From Bacteroidota bacterium (GTDB taxonomy: Bacteria > Bacteroidota > Bacteroidia > NS11-12g > UBA955), in NCBI GenBank assembly GCA_030836345.1, contig JAURQA010000028.1, positions 1 through 6,979 on the forward strand: a stretch of DNA of 6,979 nt, written 5' to 3'. Of this stretch, positions 1 through 6,979 are shown piece by piece (within the stretch, counting starts at the first letter, position 1; every line of letters begins with the position of its first letter). The translations under genes were made by a program, and so were the position numbers. The notes under the pieces were generated by a model that searched no databases, was not told the DNA's origin, and saw nothing but the letters and a program-made list of their open reading frames with translations.

Positions 1-518
1 ACATCTACACCATTCTGAAGCAGGTAAACAGCGCTTACTGTTACCAGCAGAAAAAGAGAGGAAATATGGAAGATAAATATAATAACAGCCACAATAGCAC
101 TCTCTCCGATTCCATATATGGTTAAGGCCATAAAGACGAGAAGCAATATTATTGTAGATATAATAACAGGTAAGGATTCAATAAGATGTTGTAAATAATG
201 CATTGCCTCCGATGCAGAAATTACTGCTGTTGCCATGTACGAGAGCAGGGTTAAACAGGCTGCCATACTTGCTATAAATTTGCTAGTTGTATTGAGTAGT
301 GCATTATACGCTCCTCCATTAAGAGGAAGCGCCCCAACCACTTCACCATAAATTTTTCGAAAAAGAAATAGAACGGCACCAACAATAAGCAAGGCTATCC
401 ATGCGTACGAACCTGCAGCTATTATGCTTAAGGCTGAAACATACAAACAGCTGGACGAAATATCATTACCACAAATAGCGGTGGCTTGAAGTTCGTTTAA
501 CTTAACTTTTGAAGTCAT
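1..518 (-). CDS. APC-superfamily amino-acid permease, N-terminal part (runs off left edge)
   Basis: I translated this frame by hand: it opens with ATG at 518-516 and stays open for 172 residues to the window edge, so the C-terminal part is missing. The product is very hydrophobic. After a short cytoplasmic start (MTSKVKLNELQ) comes a first helix broken at GNDISSS (about residues 17-23), the place where APC transporters unwind helix 1 around the substrate. Further helices lie at about 37-53, 81-103, 115-135 and 140-168. The loop after helix 2 has FRKIYGEVVGALPLNGGAY (about 53-71), typical of amino-acid permeases of this superfamily. It would sit in the inner membrane and import amino acids or a related solute; the substrate cannot be told. 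I recall close relatives in Bacteroidota, some with C-terminal universal-stress domains, but that end is not visible. It is divergent from pccB and has no Shine-Dalgarno sequence. Confidence 0.85.
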   Translation of the reverse strand, partial: MTSKVKLNELQATAICGNDISSSCLYVSALSIIAAGSYAWIALLIVGAVLFLFRKIYGEVVGALPLNGGAYNALLNTTSKFIASMAACLTLLSYMATAVISASEAMHYLQHLIESLPVIISTIILLLVFMALTIYGIGESAIVAVIIFIFHISSLFLLVTVSAVYLLQNGVD

Positions 519-525
519 TGAGCTA

Positions 526-533
526 CAAAAGTA
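526..533 (-). promoter_or_regulatory. Putative Bacteroidota -7 element for the permease gene
   Basis: On the minus strand this reads TACTTTTG, a full match to the TAnnTTTG -7 consensus of the Bacteroidota housekeeping sigma factor. It ends 7 bp before the permease ATG, so transcription would start at or almost at the start codon, giving a leaderless or nearly leaderless message. I see no TTTG-like -33 element at the usual spacing, and the motif is short enough to occur by chance in AT-rich DNA. Confidence 0.35.
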
Positions 534-604
534 CGTTAATTGGATTTTCTACCTATAAAAATTATTAAGAAAAATAGATGTGGATTACAAAAGCTGAAAT
601 GACT

Positions 605-612
605 TATTTTTG
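605..612 (+). promoter_or_regulatory. Putative Bacteroidota -7 element for pccB
   Basis: This reads TATTTTTG, a full match to the TAnnTTTG -7 consensus, and ends 9 bp before the pccB ATG at 622. A weak -33 candidate (TGTG at 579-582, three of four bases of TTTG) lies 22 bp upstream, a little far. If real, the pccB message has a leader of only a few bases. The element also covers the TTG at 610-612, which argues against that codon as the gene's start. Confidence 0.4.
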
Positions 613-621
613 CGGCTAGGT

Positions 622-2166
622 ATGGATAAAACTCCACAACAAATTTTAAAAGAAAAGAGAGAAGAGAGCCTTTTAGGCGGGGGTATTAAGCGAATAGAGG
701 CACAGCATTCCAAAGGGAAGTTAACTGCCCGAGAGCGTTTAGATATTCTCCTAGATGAGGGAAGTTTTCAAGAGATTGGTGCTTTTGTTACGCACAGAAG
801 TAAGGATTTTGGAATGGAAAAGCAACAAATTCTTGGAGACGGTGTAGTCACAGGTTATGGAACGATACATGGTCGTCTGGTGTATGTTTTTTCACAAGAT
901 TTTACGGTTTTTGGAGGTTCACTCAGCGAAACGCATGCAGAAAAGGTTTGTAAAATAATGGATCTTGCTCTCGAAAATGGAGCTCCTTTAATTGGTTTGA
1001 ATGATAGTGGGGGAGCGAGAATACAAGAGGGAGTGGTTAGTTTGGGAGGATATGCCGATATTTTTTATAGAAATGTAAAAAGTAGCGGAGTTATTCCCCA
1101 GATTTCTGCAATCATGGGACCTTGTGCAGGTGGAGCTGTTTATTCCCCGGCTTTAACCGACTTTATTTTAATGACGGAAAATTCATCTTATATGTTTGTT
1201 ACAGGCCCTAATGTGGTTAAGACAGTAACCAATGAAGATGTAACTAGTGAGGATTTAGGTGGGGCTGGTGTTCATAGTACAAAGTCCGGAGTTGCTCATT
1301 TCTCATGTGCCAATGAAGTGGTTTGTCTTCAAAATATAAAAGATATGTTGGTATATATGCCGCAAAATTGTGAGGATGATGTGCCTTCACAAGAATATAC
1401 AGCATCTAATGAAACACGAGATGTCTTAAATTCTGTTGTTCCAGAAAGTGCAAATCAACCCTATGATATGAGAGAAGTGATAGAAGGACTGGTTGATACG
1501 AACTCTTTTATGGAAGTTCACAAAAATTTTGCTGAAAATATTTTGGTTGGCTTTGCTCACCTAGCAGGCAAAAGCATAGGAATTGTTGCAAATCAACCGG
1601 CACACTTAGCTGGTGTGCTTGATGTATCTAGCAGCCAAAAAGGGGCTAGATTTGTTCGGTTTTGCGATGCATTTAATATTCCTTTATTGGTTTTGGAGGA
1701 CGTTCCAGGTTTCTTGCCGGGCACGGACCAAGAATGGAATGCTATTATTACCAATGGCGCTAAGTTGTTATATGCTTTTAGTGAGGCTACCGTCCCAAGA
1801 ATAACCGTAATTACCAGAAAAGCTTACGGAGGAGCTTATGATGTTATGAATAGCAAGCATATTGGTGCGGATATTAATTTTGCATGGCCCCAAGCAGAAA
1901 TAGCGGTAATGGGAGCAAAAGGAGCGGCTGAAATCATTTTTAAGAATGATATTAGGTCAGCAGAAAATAAAGAGGAGGCTTGGAAGGAAAAAGAGGCTGA
2001 ATATGCCGATAAATTTGCAAACCCCTACAGAGCGGCTGCAAGAGGTTTTGTTGATGAAGTTATTGAACCATCTGAAACCAGGGATAAATGCATTCGCGCA
2101 TTTGATATGCTCAAGAATAAGGTTCGAACCATGCCAAAAAAGAAGCACGGAAATATTCCTCTTTAA
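622..2166 (+). CDS. pccB: Propionyl-CoA carboxylase, carboxyltransferase (beta) subunit
   Basis: The enzyme moves the carboxyl group from carboxybiotin to propionyl-CoA, giving methylmalonyl-CoA, in the cytoplasm. The 514-residue product has the usual family length and order. The N-terminal carboxyltransferase half carries [19 protein letters not shown] (31-49), SGGARIQEG (129-137) and [12 protein letters not shown] (166-177), whose GG supplies the first oxyanion hole. The C-terminal half carries [10 protein letters not shown] (325-334), [14 protein letters not shown] (358-371) and [11 protein letters not shown] (399-409), whose GA supplies the second. Asp407 lies where Streptomyces PccB has Asp422, a residue known to favour propionyl-CoA; acetyl- or long-acyl-specific relatives have Ile or Cys there. 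I chose ATG 622 because homology begins with MDKTPQQIL; an in-frame TTG at 610 would add only MRLG and lies in the likely promoter. There is no Shine-Dalgarno sequence. The gene stands alone; the biotin carboxylase/carrier subunit it needs must be elsewhere. A methylmalonyl-CoA decarboxylase or other acyl-CoA carboxylase role is less likely. Confidence 0.95.
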   Translation: MDKTPQQILKEKREESLLGGGIKRIEAQHSKGKLTARERLDILLDEGSFQEIGAFVTHRSKDFGMEKQQILGDGVVTGYGTIHGRLVYVFSQDFTVFGGSLSETHAEKVCKIMDLALENGAPLIGLNDSGGARIQEGVVSLGGYADIFYRNVKSSGVIPQISAIMGPCAGGAVYSPALTDFILMTENSSYMFVTGPNVVKTVTNEDVTSEDLGGAGVHSTKSGVAHFSCANEVVCLQNIKDMLVYMPQNCEDDVPSQEYTASNETRDVLNSVVPESANQPYDMREVIEGLVDTNSFMEVHKNFAENILVGFAHLAGKSIGIVANQPAHLAGVLDVSSSQKGARFVRFCDAFNIPLLVLEDVPGFLPGTDQEWNAIITNGAKLLYAFSEATVPRITVITRKAYGGAYDVMNSKHIGADINFAWPQAEIAVMGAKGAAEIIFKNDIRSAENKEEAWKEKEAEYADKFANPYRAAARGFVDEVIEPSETRDKCIRAFDMLKNKVRTMPKKKHGNIPL

Positions 2167-2226
2167 GGGGCATTTTTGAATTTCTTTACTCCCTTGAGGT
2201 GCGTTTAAAATAAATACCTCACCTCA
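2163..2226. terminator. Convergent gene junction with two overlapping weak hairpins
   Basis: Only 38 bp separate the stop codons of pccB and the opposing barrel gene. Two inverted repeats fall here. TTAAGGG (2163-2169) pairs with CCCTTGA (2191-2197), including one G-U pair. TGAGGTG (2195-2201) pairs perfectly with CACCTCA (2220-2226). They share bases 2195-2197 and so exclude each other. Both have loops of about 20 bases and neither is followed by a T-run, so this is not a classic intrinsic terminator. The second stem lies partly inside the last codons of the barrel gene. Confidence 0.2.
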
Positions 2227-5200
2227 GCACGACCAATGTGAACCCATCTACTCGGTTGGCTTTTTCGGGCTTCATATCCACTAATTACTTGTATGTTTTT
2301 GCTTGGATTGAACCTCAGATTGAATTGGCCTCTAAAATTATTGCCAATTGAAAAACCTTGCAGTATATCAAAGGCCAATGGAGTATTAGGCGTTTGATTA
2401 TATTCATTTTTTATATAGCTAAATTGCACATCGGCTAGTCCTCCTTTACCAACACTTTTGGCTGTGACAATCTTCCCTTCAATTTGTTTTCCATAATTGT
2501 TTCCCGCATTCTGAAAAGTGGTGTAGAGCAATTCACTTTTAATTCTAAACTGTATACCCGGTTGCCAAGAAATCGATGGAGCTAAGGTAATGGAGTTGTA
2601 TTGGTACGAATTATTTGGGATAAATTCGCTGTTATATTCAGATTTTCTTAATCGAGTGCTCTGGACTATTTGCCATTGGGCATCTGGAGATAGGCGTATT
2701 ATGCTTTGGGTTTCACGATTACTTCTGCTATCAAAACCATTGGTTAAGAAAACCTTACTCCGCCTTATTAGCCCTGTTTGTTGTATAAATAAAACGCCAT
2801 TTTTAGTTTCAAACTCAGTTTGATTGCGTATAAAATATTGCCCGTTAATAGTATTGGTATCTTTTAATGTATTTAAATAAGGCATGACCTTCTTGAGAAA
2901 ATCAGTGGTAATAGTTTTAGCTTTCAAATTAAAAGTTAATGTGTTTTTTATTTTAAATACGTTTTTCTTTTCTGGTTTTTGAATGGAAAAGTTTCCATTG
3001 AGTTCACTGGCTTGAGAAGTAATATATTTGCCAGTGGGTATAAGAAGGCGCACAAACTTAGCTTGATCTTGAAACGGACTTTGTTCAAATTCATTAATTT
3101 CTCTTATCCCATTTCCATTGTAATCTTGCCAAGAGTAAAACCCTTGGCCTGCAGGAACCTCAAAATAGGCAAATTGCCTTTGTTGCTCGCGGCCGCTAAT
3201 GGTTTGATAGTAAGTGTTAAATCTCACAAAACTCTTCTTTGGAAAAAAATTGTATTCAACTCTTGAGGATAAATGACTTTCAGAGGAATATTGGTTACTG
3301 AACTGTGTGTCTAATAATTTTGATTCACGAAACGAAAAATTCCAAAATAAACTCGATGTTTTTTTGTTTCTGCGCATGTAAGCCAAATAATTATTGGCTG
3401 CATTTGCTCGAATAAATTCTTGTCCTTGAGGGATGTAGCTTAAACGATTTTGATACGTTCCACCGAGTTGTGTTTTCCCAAAAAGCATAGAACTATTTAG
3501 TTCGAGGGCATCATAGCCATAACTCCCCAAAGAATAGGTTTGTGTAACAGTTTTCGTTTTACTTCTTTCTTCTTTAAGTGTAATCGAGTGATCCTGCGTT
3601 TTATTTTTGAAACCTAAAGTGTTTTGCGTTAATGAGAAGGTTCTTTTTTGCGTTTTACTTTCATTCTTTTGTATTGATGGTTCTATATAAAATGATCGCA
3701 ACGAATACCGAAGGTTTCCTTTAAGATCAATGATTTGGTCATTATTTATATTAAATAAAGCAGCAGTACTGCTTATTTTAAGCTTTTTCTTCTTTTCTAA
3801 GGTAGTGGTATACACAGAGGAGTATACTGGATTATTTACGAGTGTTGATTCTTCGTTATTCAAAGTTTTGTTCCAATTTCGACTCACTTCTAAATCTCTA
3901 AACCGCTCTATGCTCTTAAAGTTTTGAGAGCTATAATCTGCCACAATTTGATGATCCCAGATCCATGGGTTTATGCTATCTCTACCAAGTTTGTGCCTAT
4001 GATTTAATGTAATTTTACCTGCCCAACCTTTATTGTCATTATCATTCAGAGAGCTAAAAGTATTTAAGTCTTGCCGACTTCCAGATAGTTGAGCATGAAT
4101 ACTGGAATTGGGCCTAAAATTATATTTTAGACCTGTCTCCGTCATTTGGATTGCATTTGGAGCAAATATTTGTACAATGGGCTCGTAGCTCCCAGATGGA
4201 TTCCCGCTAATGGGTGCCACGTATTTATACACTTTTCCATTTGCACTTGTTCCGTCTAAAATGTAATTTCCCTTGCCAGGTCCTAGGTAATTGAATAACA
4301 CGCTGTAAAACTCTGTATGATTTCCGGGTATATCGACGTATGCATAGATCAGTTTGCCCATGGAGTCAGCTAGCACGTAGTTTGGTGCATTTGAACTAAA
4401 CTCATCTAAAAGAGTTGCGCCATTTAGTCCAGCAGTTTGAAAATTATCGCCAGATTGCTCTAAAATTTCTTTAGCAGTAAGCATTTGAGTCGAATCAAAT
4501 AACTCTAAACTTTGTTGTATGGGTTGGTTCTTTAAGTCATTTTCAGTGTATAAACCCACATAAGTAACAAGTTTATCGGTTTGATAGCTGTAATTTCCAC
4601 TGGCTATTGTTCTGGCAAAATAACGATCAGAGTATTGGAATTCAACGATAATTCGACTGAAGGTATTAATTAAATTTTTGGGCGTAAAAGTAATTTCACC
4701 TAGGTTATAATCGATAGTGTAGTCTGCTTGCAAGCCTCTTTGCATTTTTTTACCATCGAGAAATACATTTTCCGTTCCTGATATGACAATTATGAATTGT
4801 TCATTTCTGGCACCCGTTAGTTTATAGGGCCCCTGCAAACCTTCTATTCCAGTTATTTCATTTCGAGAAAATCGACCTCTAGCCAAGGCGGCATCAATTT
4901 CTGCGCGATGAATGCCATGTTCATTTTCTGAATTCATTTTCCATTGCAAGCCACGATTCTTTTTATTGTATTTCATGAATGCAAAGTGCTTTGGGTTTTG
5001 AAATGCATGATCCCCTAAAATAATTTCACTCTTGGGTAAATAGAACTTCAAGTAAATGCGGTCAAAATCTTGCAATGTAGATGTCGTTCCCTCCGGTTGA
5101 AAAGGGAATTCTTGATCTGTAATCGCTCCTTCTATCGATATTTTGTCACTTACTTTACCATTAAGCCTAAGATTTAGGGCAGAATTGAGAACTAAATCCT

Positions 5201-5624
5201 GTGAATTCCCAAAACTAATTCCACGGCTAAGTATACCTACAGATTGGATATTGGATGGTGAGCTATTGTAGTCTTCTGCATCCTTATAAATGAGAGTATT
5301 GGGTTGGCCAGAAATAAACAGAAGATTATTCGATCGAGTTTCAAAGGAGAGAGGATTAAAGCGTCTGTACTTTATATAAGCTAATTGGTCATAAAGGCTT
5401 GTGTCAAATTTAAGAGCCGTATTGCCATCTATTAAATAAAAATCAAGGTTTGGAATAAGACGTTGAGAATCAATTTGAATTTCCAAACTGAGCGCATCAA
5501 TGGCAAAGCTATCCAGTTGCAGGATAGGACCAGAAATAATGACTTTTTTTTGTTGATTTAATTGGGCATGAACACTTCCTGCAATGTATAAAGAGAGAAT
5601 ACATGTGATCCAATGTCTGATCAT
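2205..5624 (-). CDS. Large uncharacterised outer-membrane beta-barrel protein of Bacteroidota type
   Basis: The product has 1139 residues and no function I can name. It starts with a clear Sec signal peptide (hydrophobic core about 5-18, likely cleavage after VHA at 20, leaving Gln21). Next comes a conserved N-terminal region: GILSRGISFGNSQDLVLNS (130-148), an ITDQEFPFQPEG...LQDFDRIYLKFY stretch (168-195), and a compact beta-rich block from GLQGPYKLTGARNEQF to LGEITFTPK (262-316). A further block, about 430-490, includes YLGPGKGNYILDG and a GSYEPIVQIFAP strand. From about residue 490 on, alternating polar and hydrophobic strands rich in Tyr, Phe, Asn and Ser run to the C-terminus, which ends in VRYLF; a terminal Phe is the usual signal for the BAM barrel-assembly machine. 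An EF-hand-like loop, DYNGNGIREINE, lies at 834-845. I recognise similar long hypothetical proteins in Bacteroidota; some features recall the surface-protein SprA, but this protein is about half that size and I do not claim it is SprA. It starts 3 bp after the kinase stop codon, with no separate ribosome site. Confidence 0.85.
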   Translation of the reverse strand: MIRHWITCILSLYIAGSVHAQLNQQKKVIISGPILQLDSFAIDALSLEIQIDSQRLIPNLDFYLIDGNTALKFDTSLYDQLAYIKYRRFNPLSFETRSNNLLFISGQPNTLIYKDAEDYNSSPSNIQSVGILSRGISFGNSQDLVLNSALNLRLNGKVSDKISIEGAITDQEFPFQPEGTTSTLQDFDRIYLKFYLPKSEIILGDHAFQNPKHFAFMKYNKKNRGLQWKMNSENEHGIHRAEIDAALARGRFSRNEITGIEGLQGPYKLTGARNEQFIIVISGTENVFLDGKKMQRGLQADYTIDYNLGEITFTPKNLINTFSRIIVEFQYSDRYFARTIASGNYSYQTDKLVTYVGLYTENDLKNQPIQQSLELFDSTQMLTAKEILEQSGDNFQTAGLNGATLLDEFSSNAPNYVLADSMGKLIYAYVDIPGNHTEFYSVLFNYLGPGKGNYILDGTSANGKVYKYVAPISGNPSGSYEPIVQIFAPNAIQMTETGLKYNFRPNSSIHAQLSGSRQDLNTFSSLNDNDNKGWAGKITLNHRHKLGRDSINPWIWDHQIVADYSSQNFKSIERFRDLEVSRNWNKTLNNEESTLVNNPVYSSVYTTTLEKKKKLKISSTAALFNINNDQIIDLKGNLRYSLRSFYIEPSIQKNESKTQKRTFSLTQNTLGFKNKTQDHSITLKEERSKTKTVTQTYSLGSYGYDALELNSSMLFGKTQLGGTYQNRLSYIPQGQEFIRANAANNYLAYMRRNKKTSSLFWNFSFRESKLLDTQFSNQYSSESHLSSRVEYNFFPKKSFVRFNTYYQTISGREQQRQFAYFEVPAGQGFYSWQDYNGNGIREINEFEQSPFQDQAKFVRLLIPTGKYITSQASELNGNFSIQKPEKKNVFKIKNTLTFNLKAKTITTDFLKKVMPYLNTLKDTNTINGQYFIRNQTEFETKNGVLFIQQTGLIRRSKVFLTNGFDSRSNRETQSIIRLSPDAQWQIVQSTRLRKSEYNSEFIPNNSYQYNSITLAPSISWQPGIQFRIKSELLYTTFQNAGNNYGKQIEGKIVTAKSVGKGGLADVQFSYIKNEYNQTPNTPLAFDILQGFSIGNNFRGQFNLRFNPSKNIQVISGYEARKSQPSRWVHIGRAEVRYLF

Positions 5625-5627
5625 ATT

Positions 5628-6979
5628 CTAGTTAGAATTAAGAGGCAATTTGATGAAAAAGACGGTTCCAATATCTTTTTCACTCTCAAAACGTATGCTT
5701 CCATTAAATTGTTCTATGATTTTTTTACTAATGGCTAAACCCAATCCCATTCCACTGTTTTTAGTACTGAAATTTGGGCTAAATATTTTAGAAAATAATT
5801 CTGGAGGAATTCCTTTTCCGTTATCCTTAAGAGTGATTAAAATACTTGACCCCTCTGACTTTATACTTGCTTCAATAAGACCTTCTTTATCTTTAGGTAT
5901 AGATTGAATGGCATTTTTAATGATATTATTAAAAACACGACCCATTTGCTGCGAATCAATATGCGCTGTTAATATCTTCTGTGGTATGGATTTTTTAATT
6001 GAAATACCTTTTTTGCGACTAAATAGTTCGCATGCTTTATTGAGCTCTTCGCCAACATCGACAGTAGCATTCTTTGCTTCAGGCATTTTCGCAAAAGAGC
6101 TAAATTCTTCGGCCATTTTTGACAAAGATTCTATCTGATCTATCAGCAGTTGAGATGTACGAGTTACTTTTTCATCTAATTTTTCATCTTTCCTTTGGAT
6201 GGCTAGTTGAAGGTGTTGTAAAGAAAGCTTCATAGGCGTTAGCGGATTCTTTATCTCATGTGCTACTTGTTTAGCCATCTCACGCCATGCTCCTTGTCTT
6301 TCGCTTTCGGCCAACTTATTGGAACTGTACTCTAATTCCGTTAACATCTTATTATACTCTGAAATTAGAAGCCCAATTTCATCATTATTCTTGTATTTTA
6401 ATGGGGTGTACTCTTTTCCAAGTTTGACTAAGCTTAACTCTTTCCTTATTGTATCTAAGGGCTTAATGATTTGTTGGCCAATCAGGTAGGCCAGGATAGC
6501 TGCCAATGCAAAAATAAGAACGAATAAGTTGATTAAAGTTGCTGAATAATTACTTATTTCACGTATTAGGTCTTGTTCATTGGTAAAATAGGGCAGATTA
6601 ATATATCCTTTTAGATTTAAGTCATTATCAAAAATACTCAAGTACGAAGCTATATAGTTTAATGAGCCAAGCTTCTCACTATTTACGACTCCTGATTTTT
6701 TGTTAAACTTAAGTTTTCTATATACTTCTGGTTTCATTAATCGACCAATGAGGCCTTGATCAAAAATCTTACTGTTTGAGCTAAATTGCAATTTTCCATC
6801 CGTACCAAATAGGTTTATGTCAGTGTTGTAATAATTGCTAAGATCATATAAAATATTATTCTCATTTCTTTTGAAAATGGCCTGAAGATTGGCACGTGTG
6901 CTGATTGTATTAGCAATTTCGGTAGACTTATCCCATAAATGCTTTATTTGGCGCGTTTGGTTGGAATTATTGAAATAAC
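5628..6979 (-). CDS. HAMP-domain sensor histidine kinase (NtrY-like), N-terminus beyond right edge
   Basis: The frame is open from the window edge to TAG at 5630-5628, giving 449 full residues; the true start and a first membrane helix must lie beyond base 6979. A TTG at 6791-6789 is internal, since homologous-looking sequence continues upstream. Numbering from the first whole codon: residues 1 to about 146 are a sensor region, probably periplasmic, with a DINLFGTDGKLQFSS stretch and a GYINLPYF segment that suggest a Cache/PDC-like fold (inference). A membrane helix lies at 147-169 and HAMP at about 170-222. The dimerisation helix has VAHEIKNPLTPMKLS with phospho-acceptor His240, preceded by GAWREMAKQ as in NtrY-type kinases. 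The ATP-binding domain has its N box at NNIIKNA (Asn355), G1 at DNGKGIP (385-391), an FSPNFSTK stretch and G2 at GMGLGLA (409-415). All key catalytic residues are present. It would autophosphorylate and pass phosphate to a response regulator; none is encoded in the window. The signal is unknown. Confidence 0.93.
   Translation of the reverse strand, partial: YFNNSNQTRQIKHLWDKSTEIANTISTRANLQAIFKRNENNILYDLSNYYNTDINLFGTDGKLQFSSNSKIFDQGLIGRLMKPEVYRKLKFNKKSGVVNSEKLGSLNYIASYLSIFDNDLNLKGYINLPYFTNEQDLIREISNYSATLINLFVLIFALAAILAYLIGQQIIKPLDTIRKELSLVKLGKEYTPLKYKNNDEIGLLISEYNKMLTELEYSSNKLAESERQGAWREMAKQVAHEIKNPLTPMKLSLQHLQLAIQRKDEKLDEKVTRTSQLLIDQIESLSKMAEEFSSFAKMPEAKNATVDVGEELNKACELFSRKKGISIKKSIPQKILTAHIDSQQMGRVFNNIIKNAIQSIPKDKEGLIEASIKSEGSSILITLKDNGKGIPPELFSKIFSPNFSTKNSGMGLGLAISKKIIEQFNGSIRFESEKDIGTVFFIKLPLNSN

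Noticed and set aside
618..620. AGG just before the pccB ATG as a Shine-Dalgarno site
   Set aside because: It is only 1 base from the start codon, far too close to act as a ribosome binding site.
610..621. TTG at 610 as the start of pccB, adding residues MRLG
   Set aside because: The TTG lies inside a TAnnTTTG promoter-like element, and family homology begins with the ATG at 622.
1613..2179. Short open frames in other phases within the 3' half of pccB, both strands
   Set aside because: They overlap a strongly supported gene, show no recognisable motif and have no promoter or ribosome site; they are shadows.
3189..3196. GC-rich octamer GCGGCCGC in AT-rich DNA
   Set aside because: It is a single occurrence fully explained by coding for Ser-Gly-Arg-Glu in the barrel gene; no repeat or island surrounds it.
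2590..3927. Plus-strand open frames of 65-95 codons opposite the barrel gene
   Set aside because: The barrel protein on the minus strand has continuous family-like sequence there; the plus-strand frames are low-complexity hydrophobic translations with no gene features.
5650..6138. Two adjacent plus-strand frames of 85 and 76 codons opposite the kinase
   Set aside because: They lie antisense to the highly conserved catalytic core of the kinase, which explains their openness.
6789..6791. TTG as the start of the histidine kinase
   Set aside because: The frame stays open to the window edge, and the upstream residues look like the rest of a sensor domain; starting here would also leave the kinase without its first membrane helix.

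Overview
The window looks like chromosomal sequence from a member of the Bacteroidota, probably a marine or freshwater Flavobacteriia/Cytophagia-type organism; I cannot name the genus. The reasons are AT-rich DNA, genes with no Shine-Dalgarno sequence, TAnnTTTG promoter-like elements, a large outer-membrane beta-barrel of a kind I associate with this phylum, and a histidine kinase and an APC permease with sequence signatures I recognise from Bacteroidota. The coding content is dense and I see no mobile element, CRISPR array, RNA gene or sign of recent transfer.

Layout. (1) At 1-518 on the minus strand is the N-terminal third or so of an APC-superfamily amino-acid permease that runs off the left edge. 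(2) A 103-bp divergent intergenic region (519-621) holds a TAnnTTTG element for each direction, each 7-9 bp from its start codon. (3) At 622-2166 on the plus strand is a complete carboxyltransferase (beta) subunit of propionyl-CoA carboxylase, pccB, transcribed alone. (4) A 38-bp convergent gap follows. (5) The remaining 4.8 kb is one minus-strand unit, read from the right edge leftward: a sensor histidine kinase (5628-6979, its N-terminus beyond the edge), then, after only 3 bp, a 1139-residue exported outer-membrane beta-barrel protein (2205-5624).

The three units do not form one pathway. PccB carboxylates propionyl-CoA to methylmalonyl-CoA, with a biotin carboxylase partner that is not in this window. 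The permease may bring in amino acids, some of which yield propionyl-CoA, but this link is inference only. The kinase and barrel genes are so tightly spaced that they are very probably co-transcribed and perhaps translationally coupled. That pairing, with an uncharacterised barrel carrying an EF-hand-like calcium loop, is the most interesting item here. No stretch over 300 bases lacks a gene.
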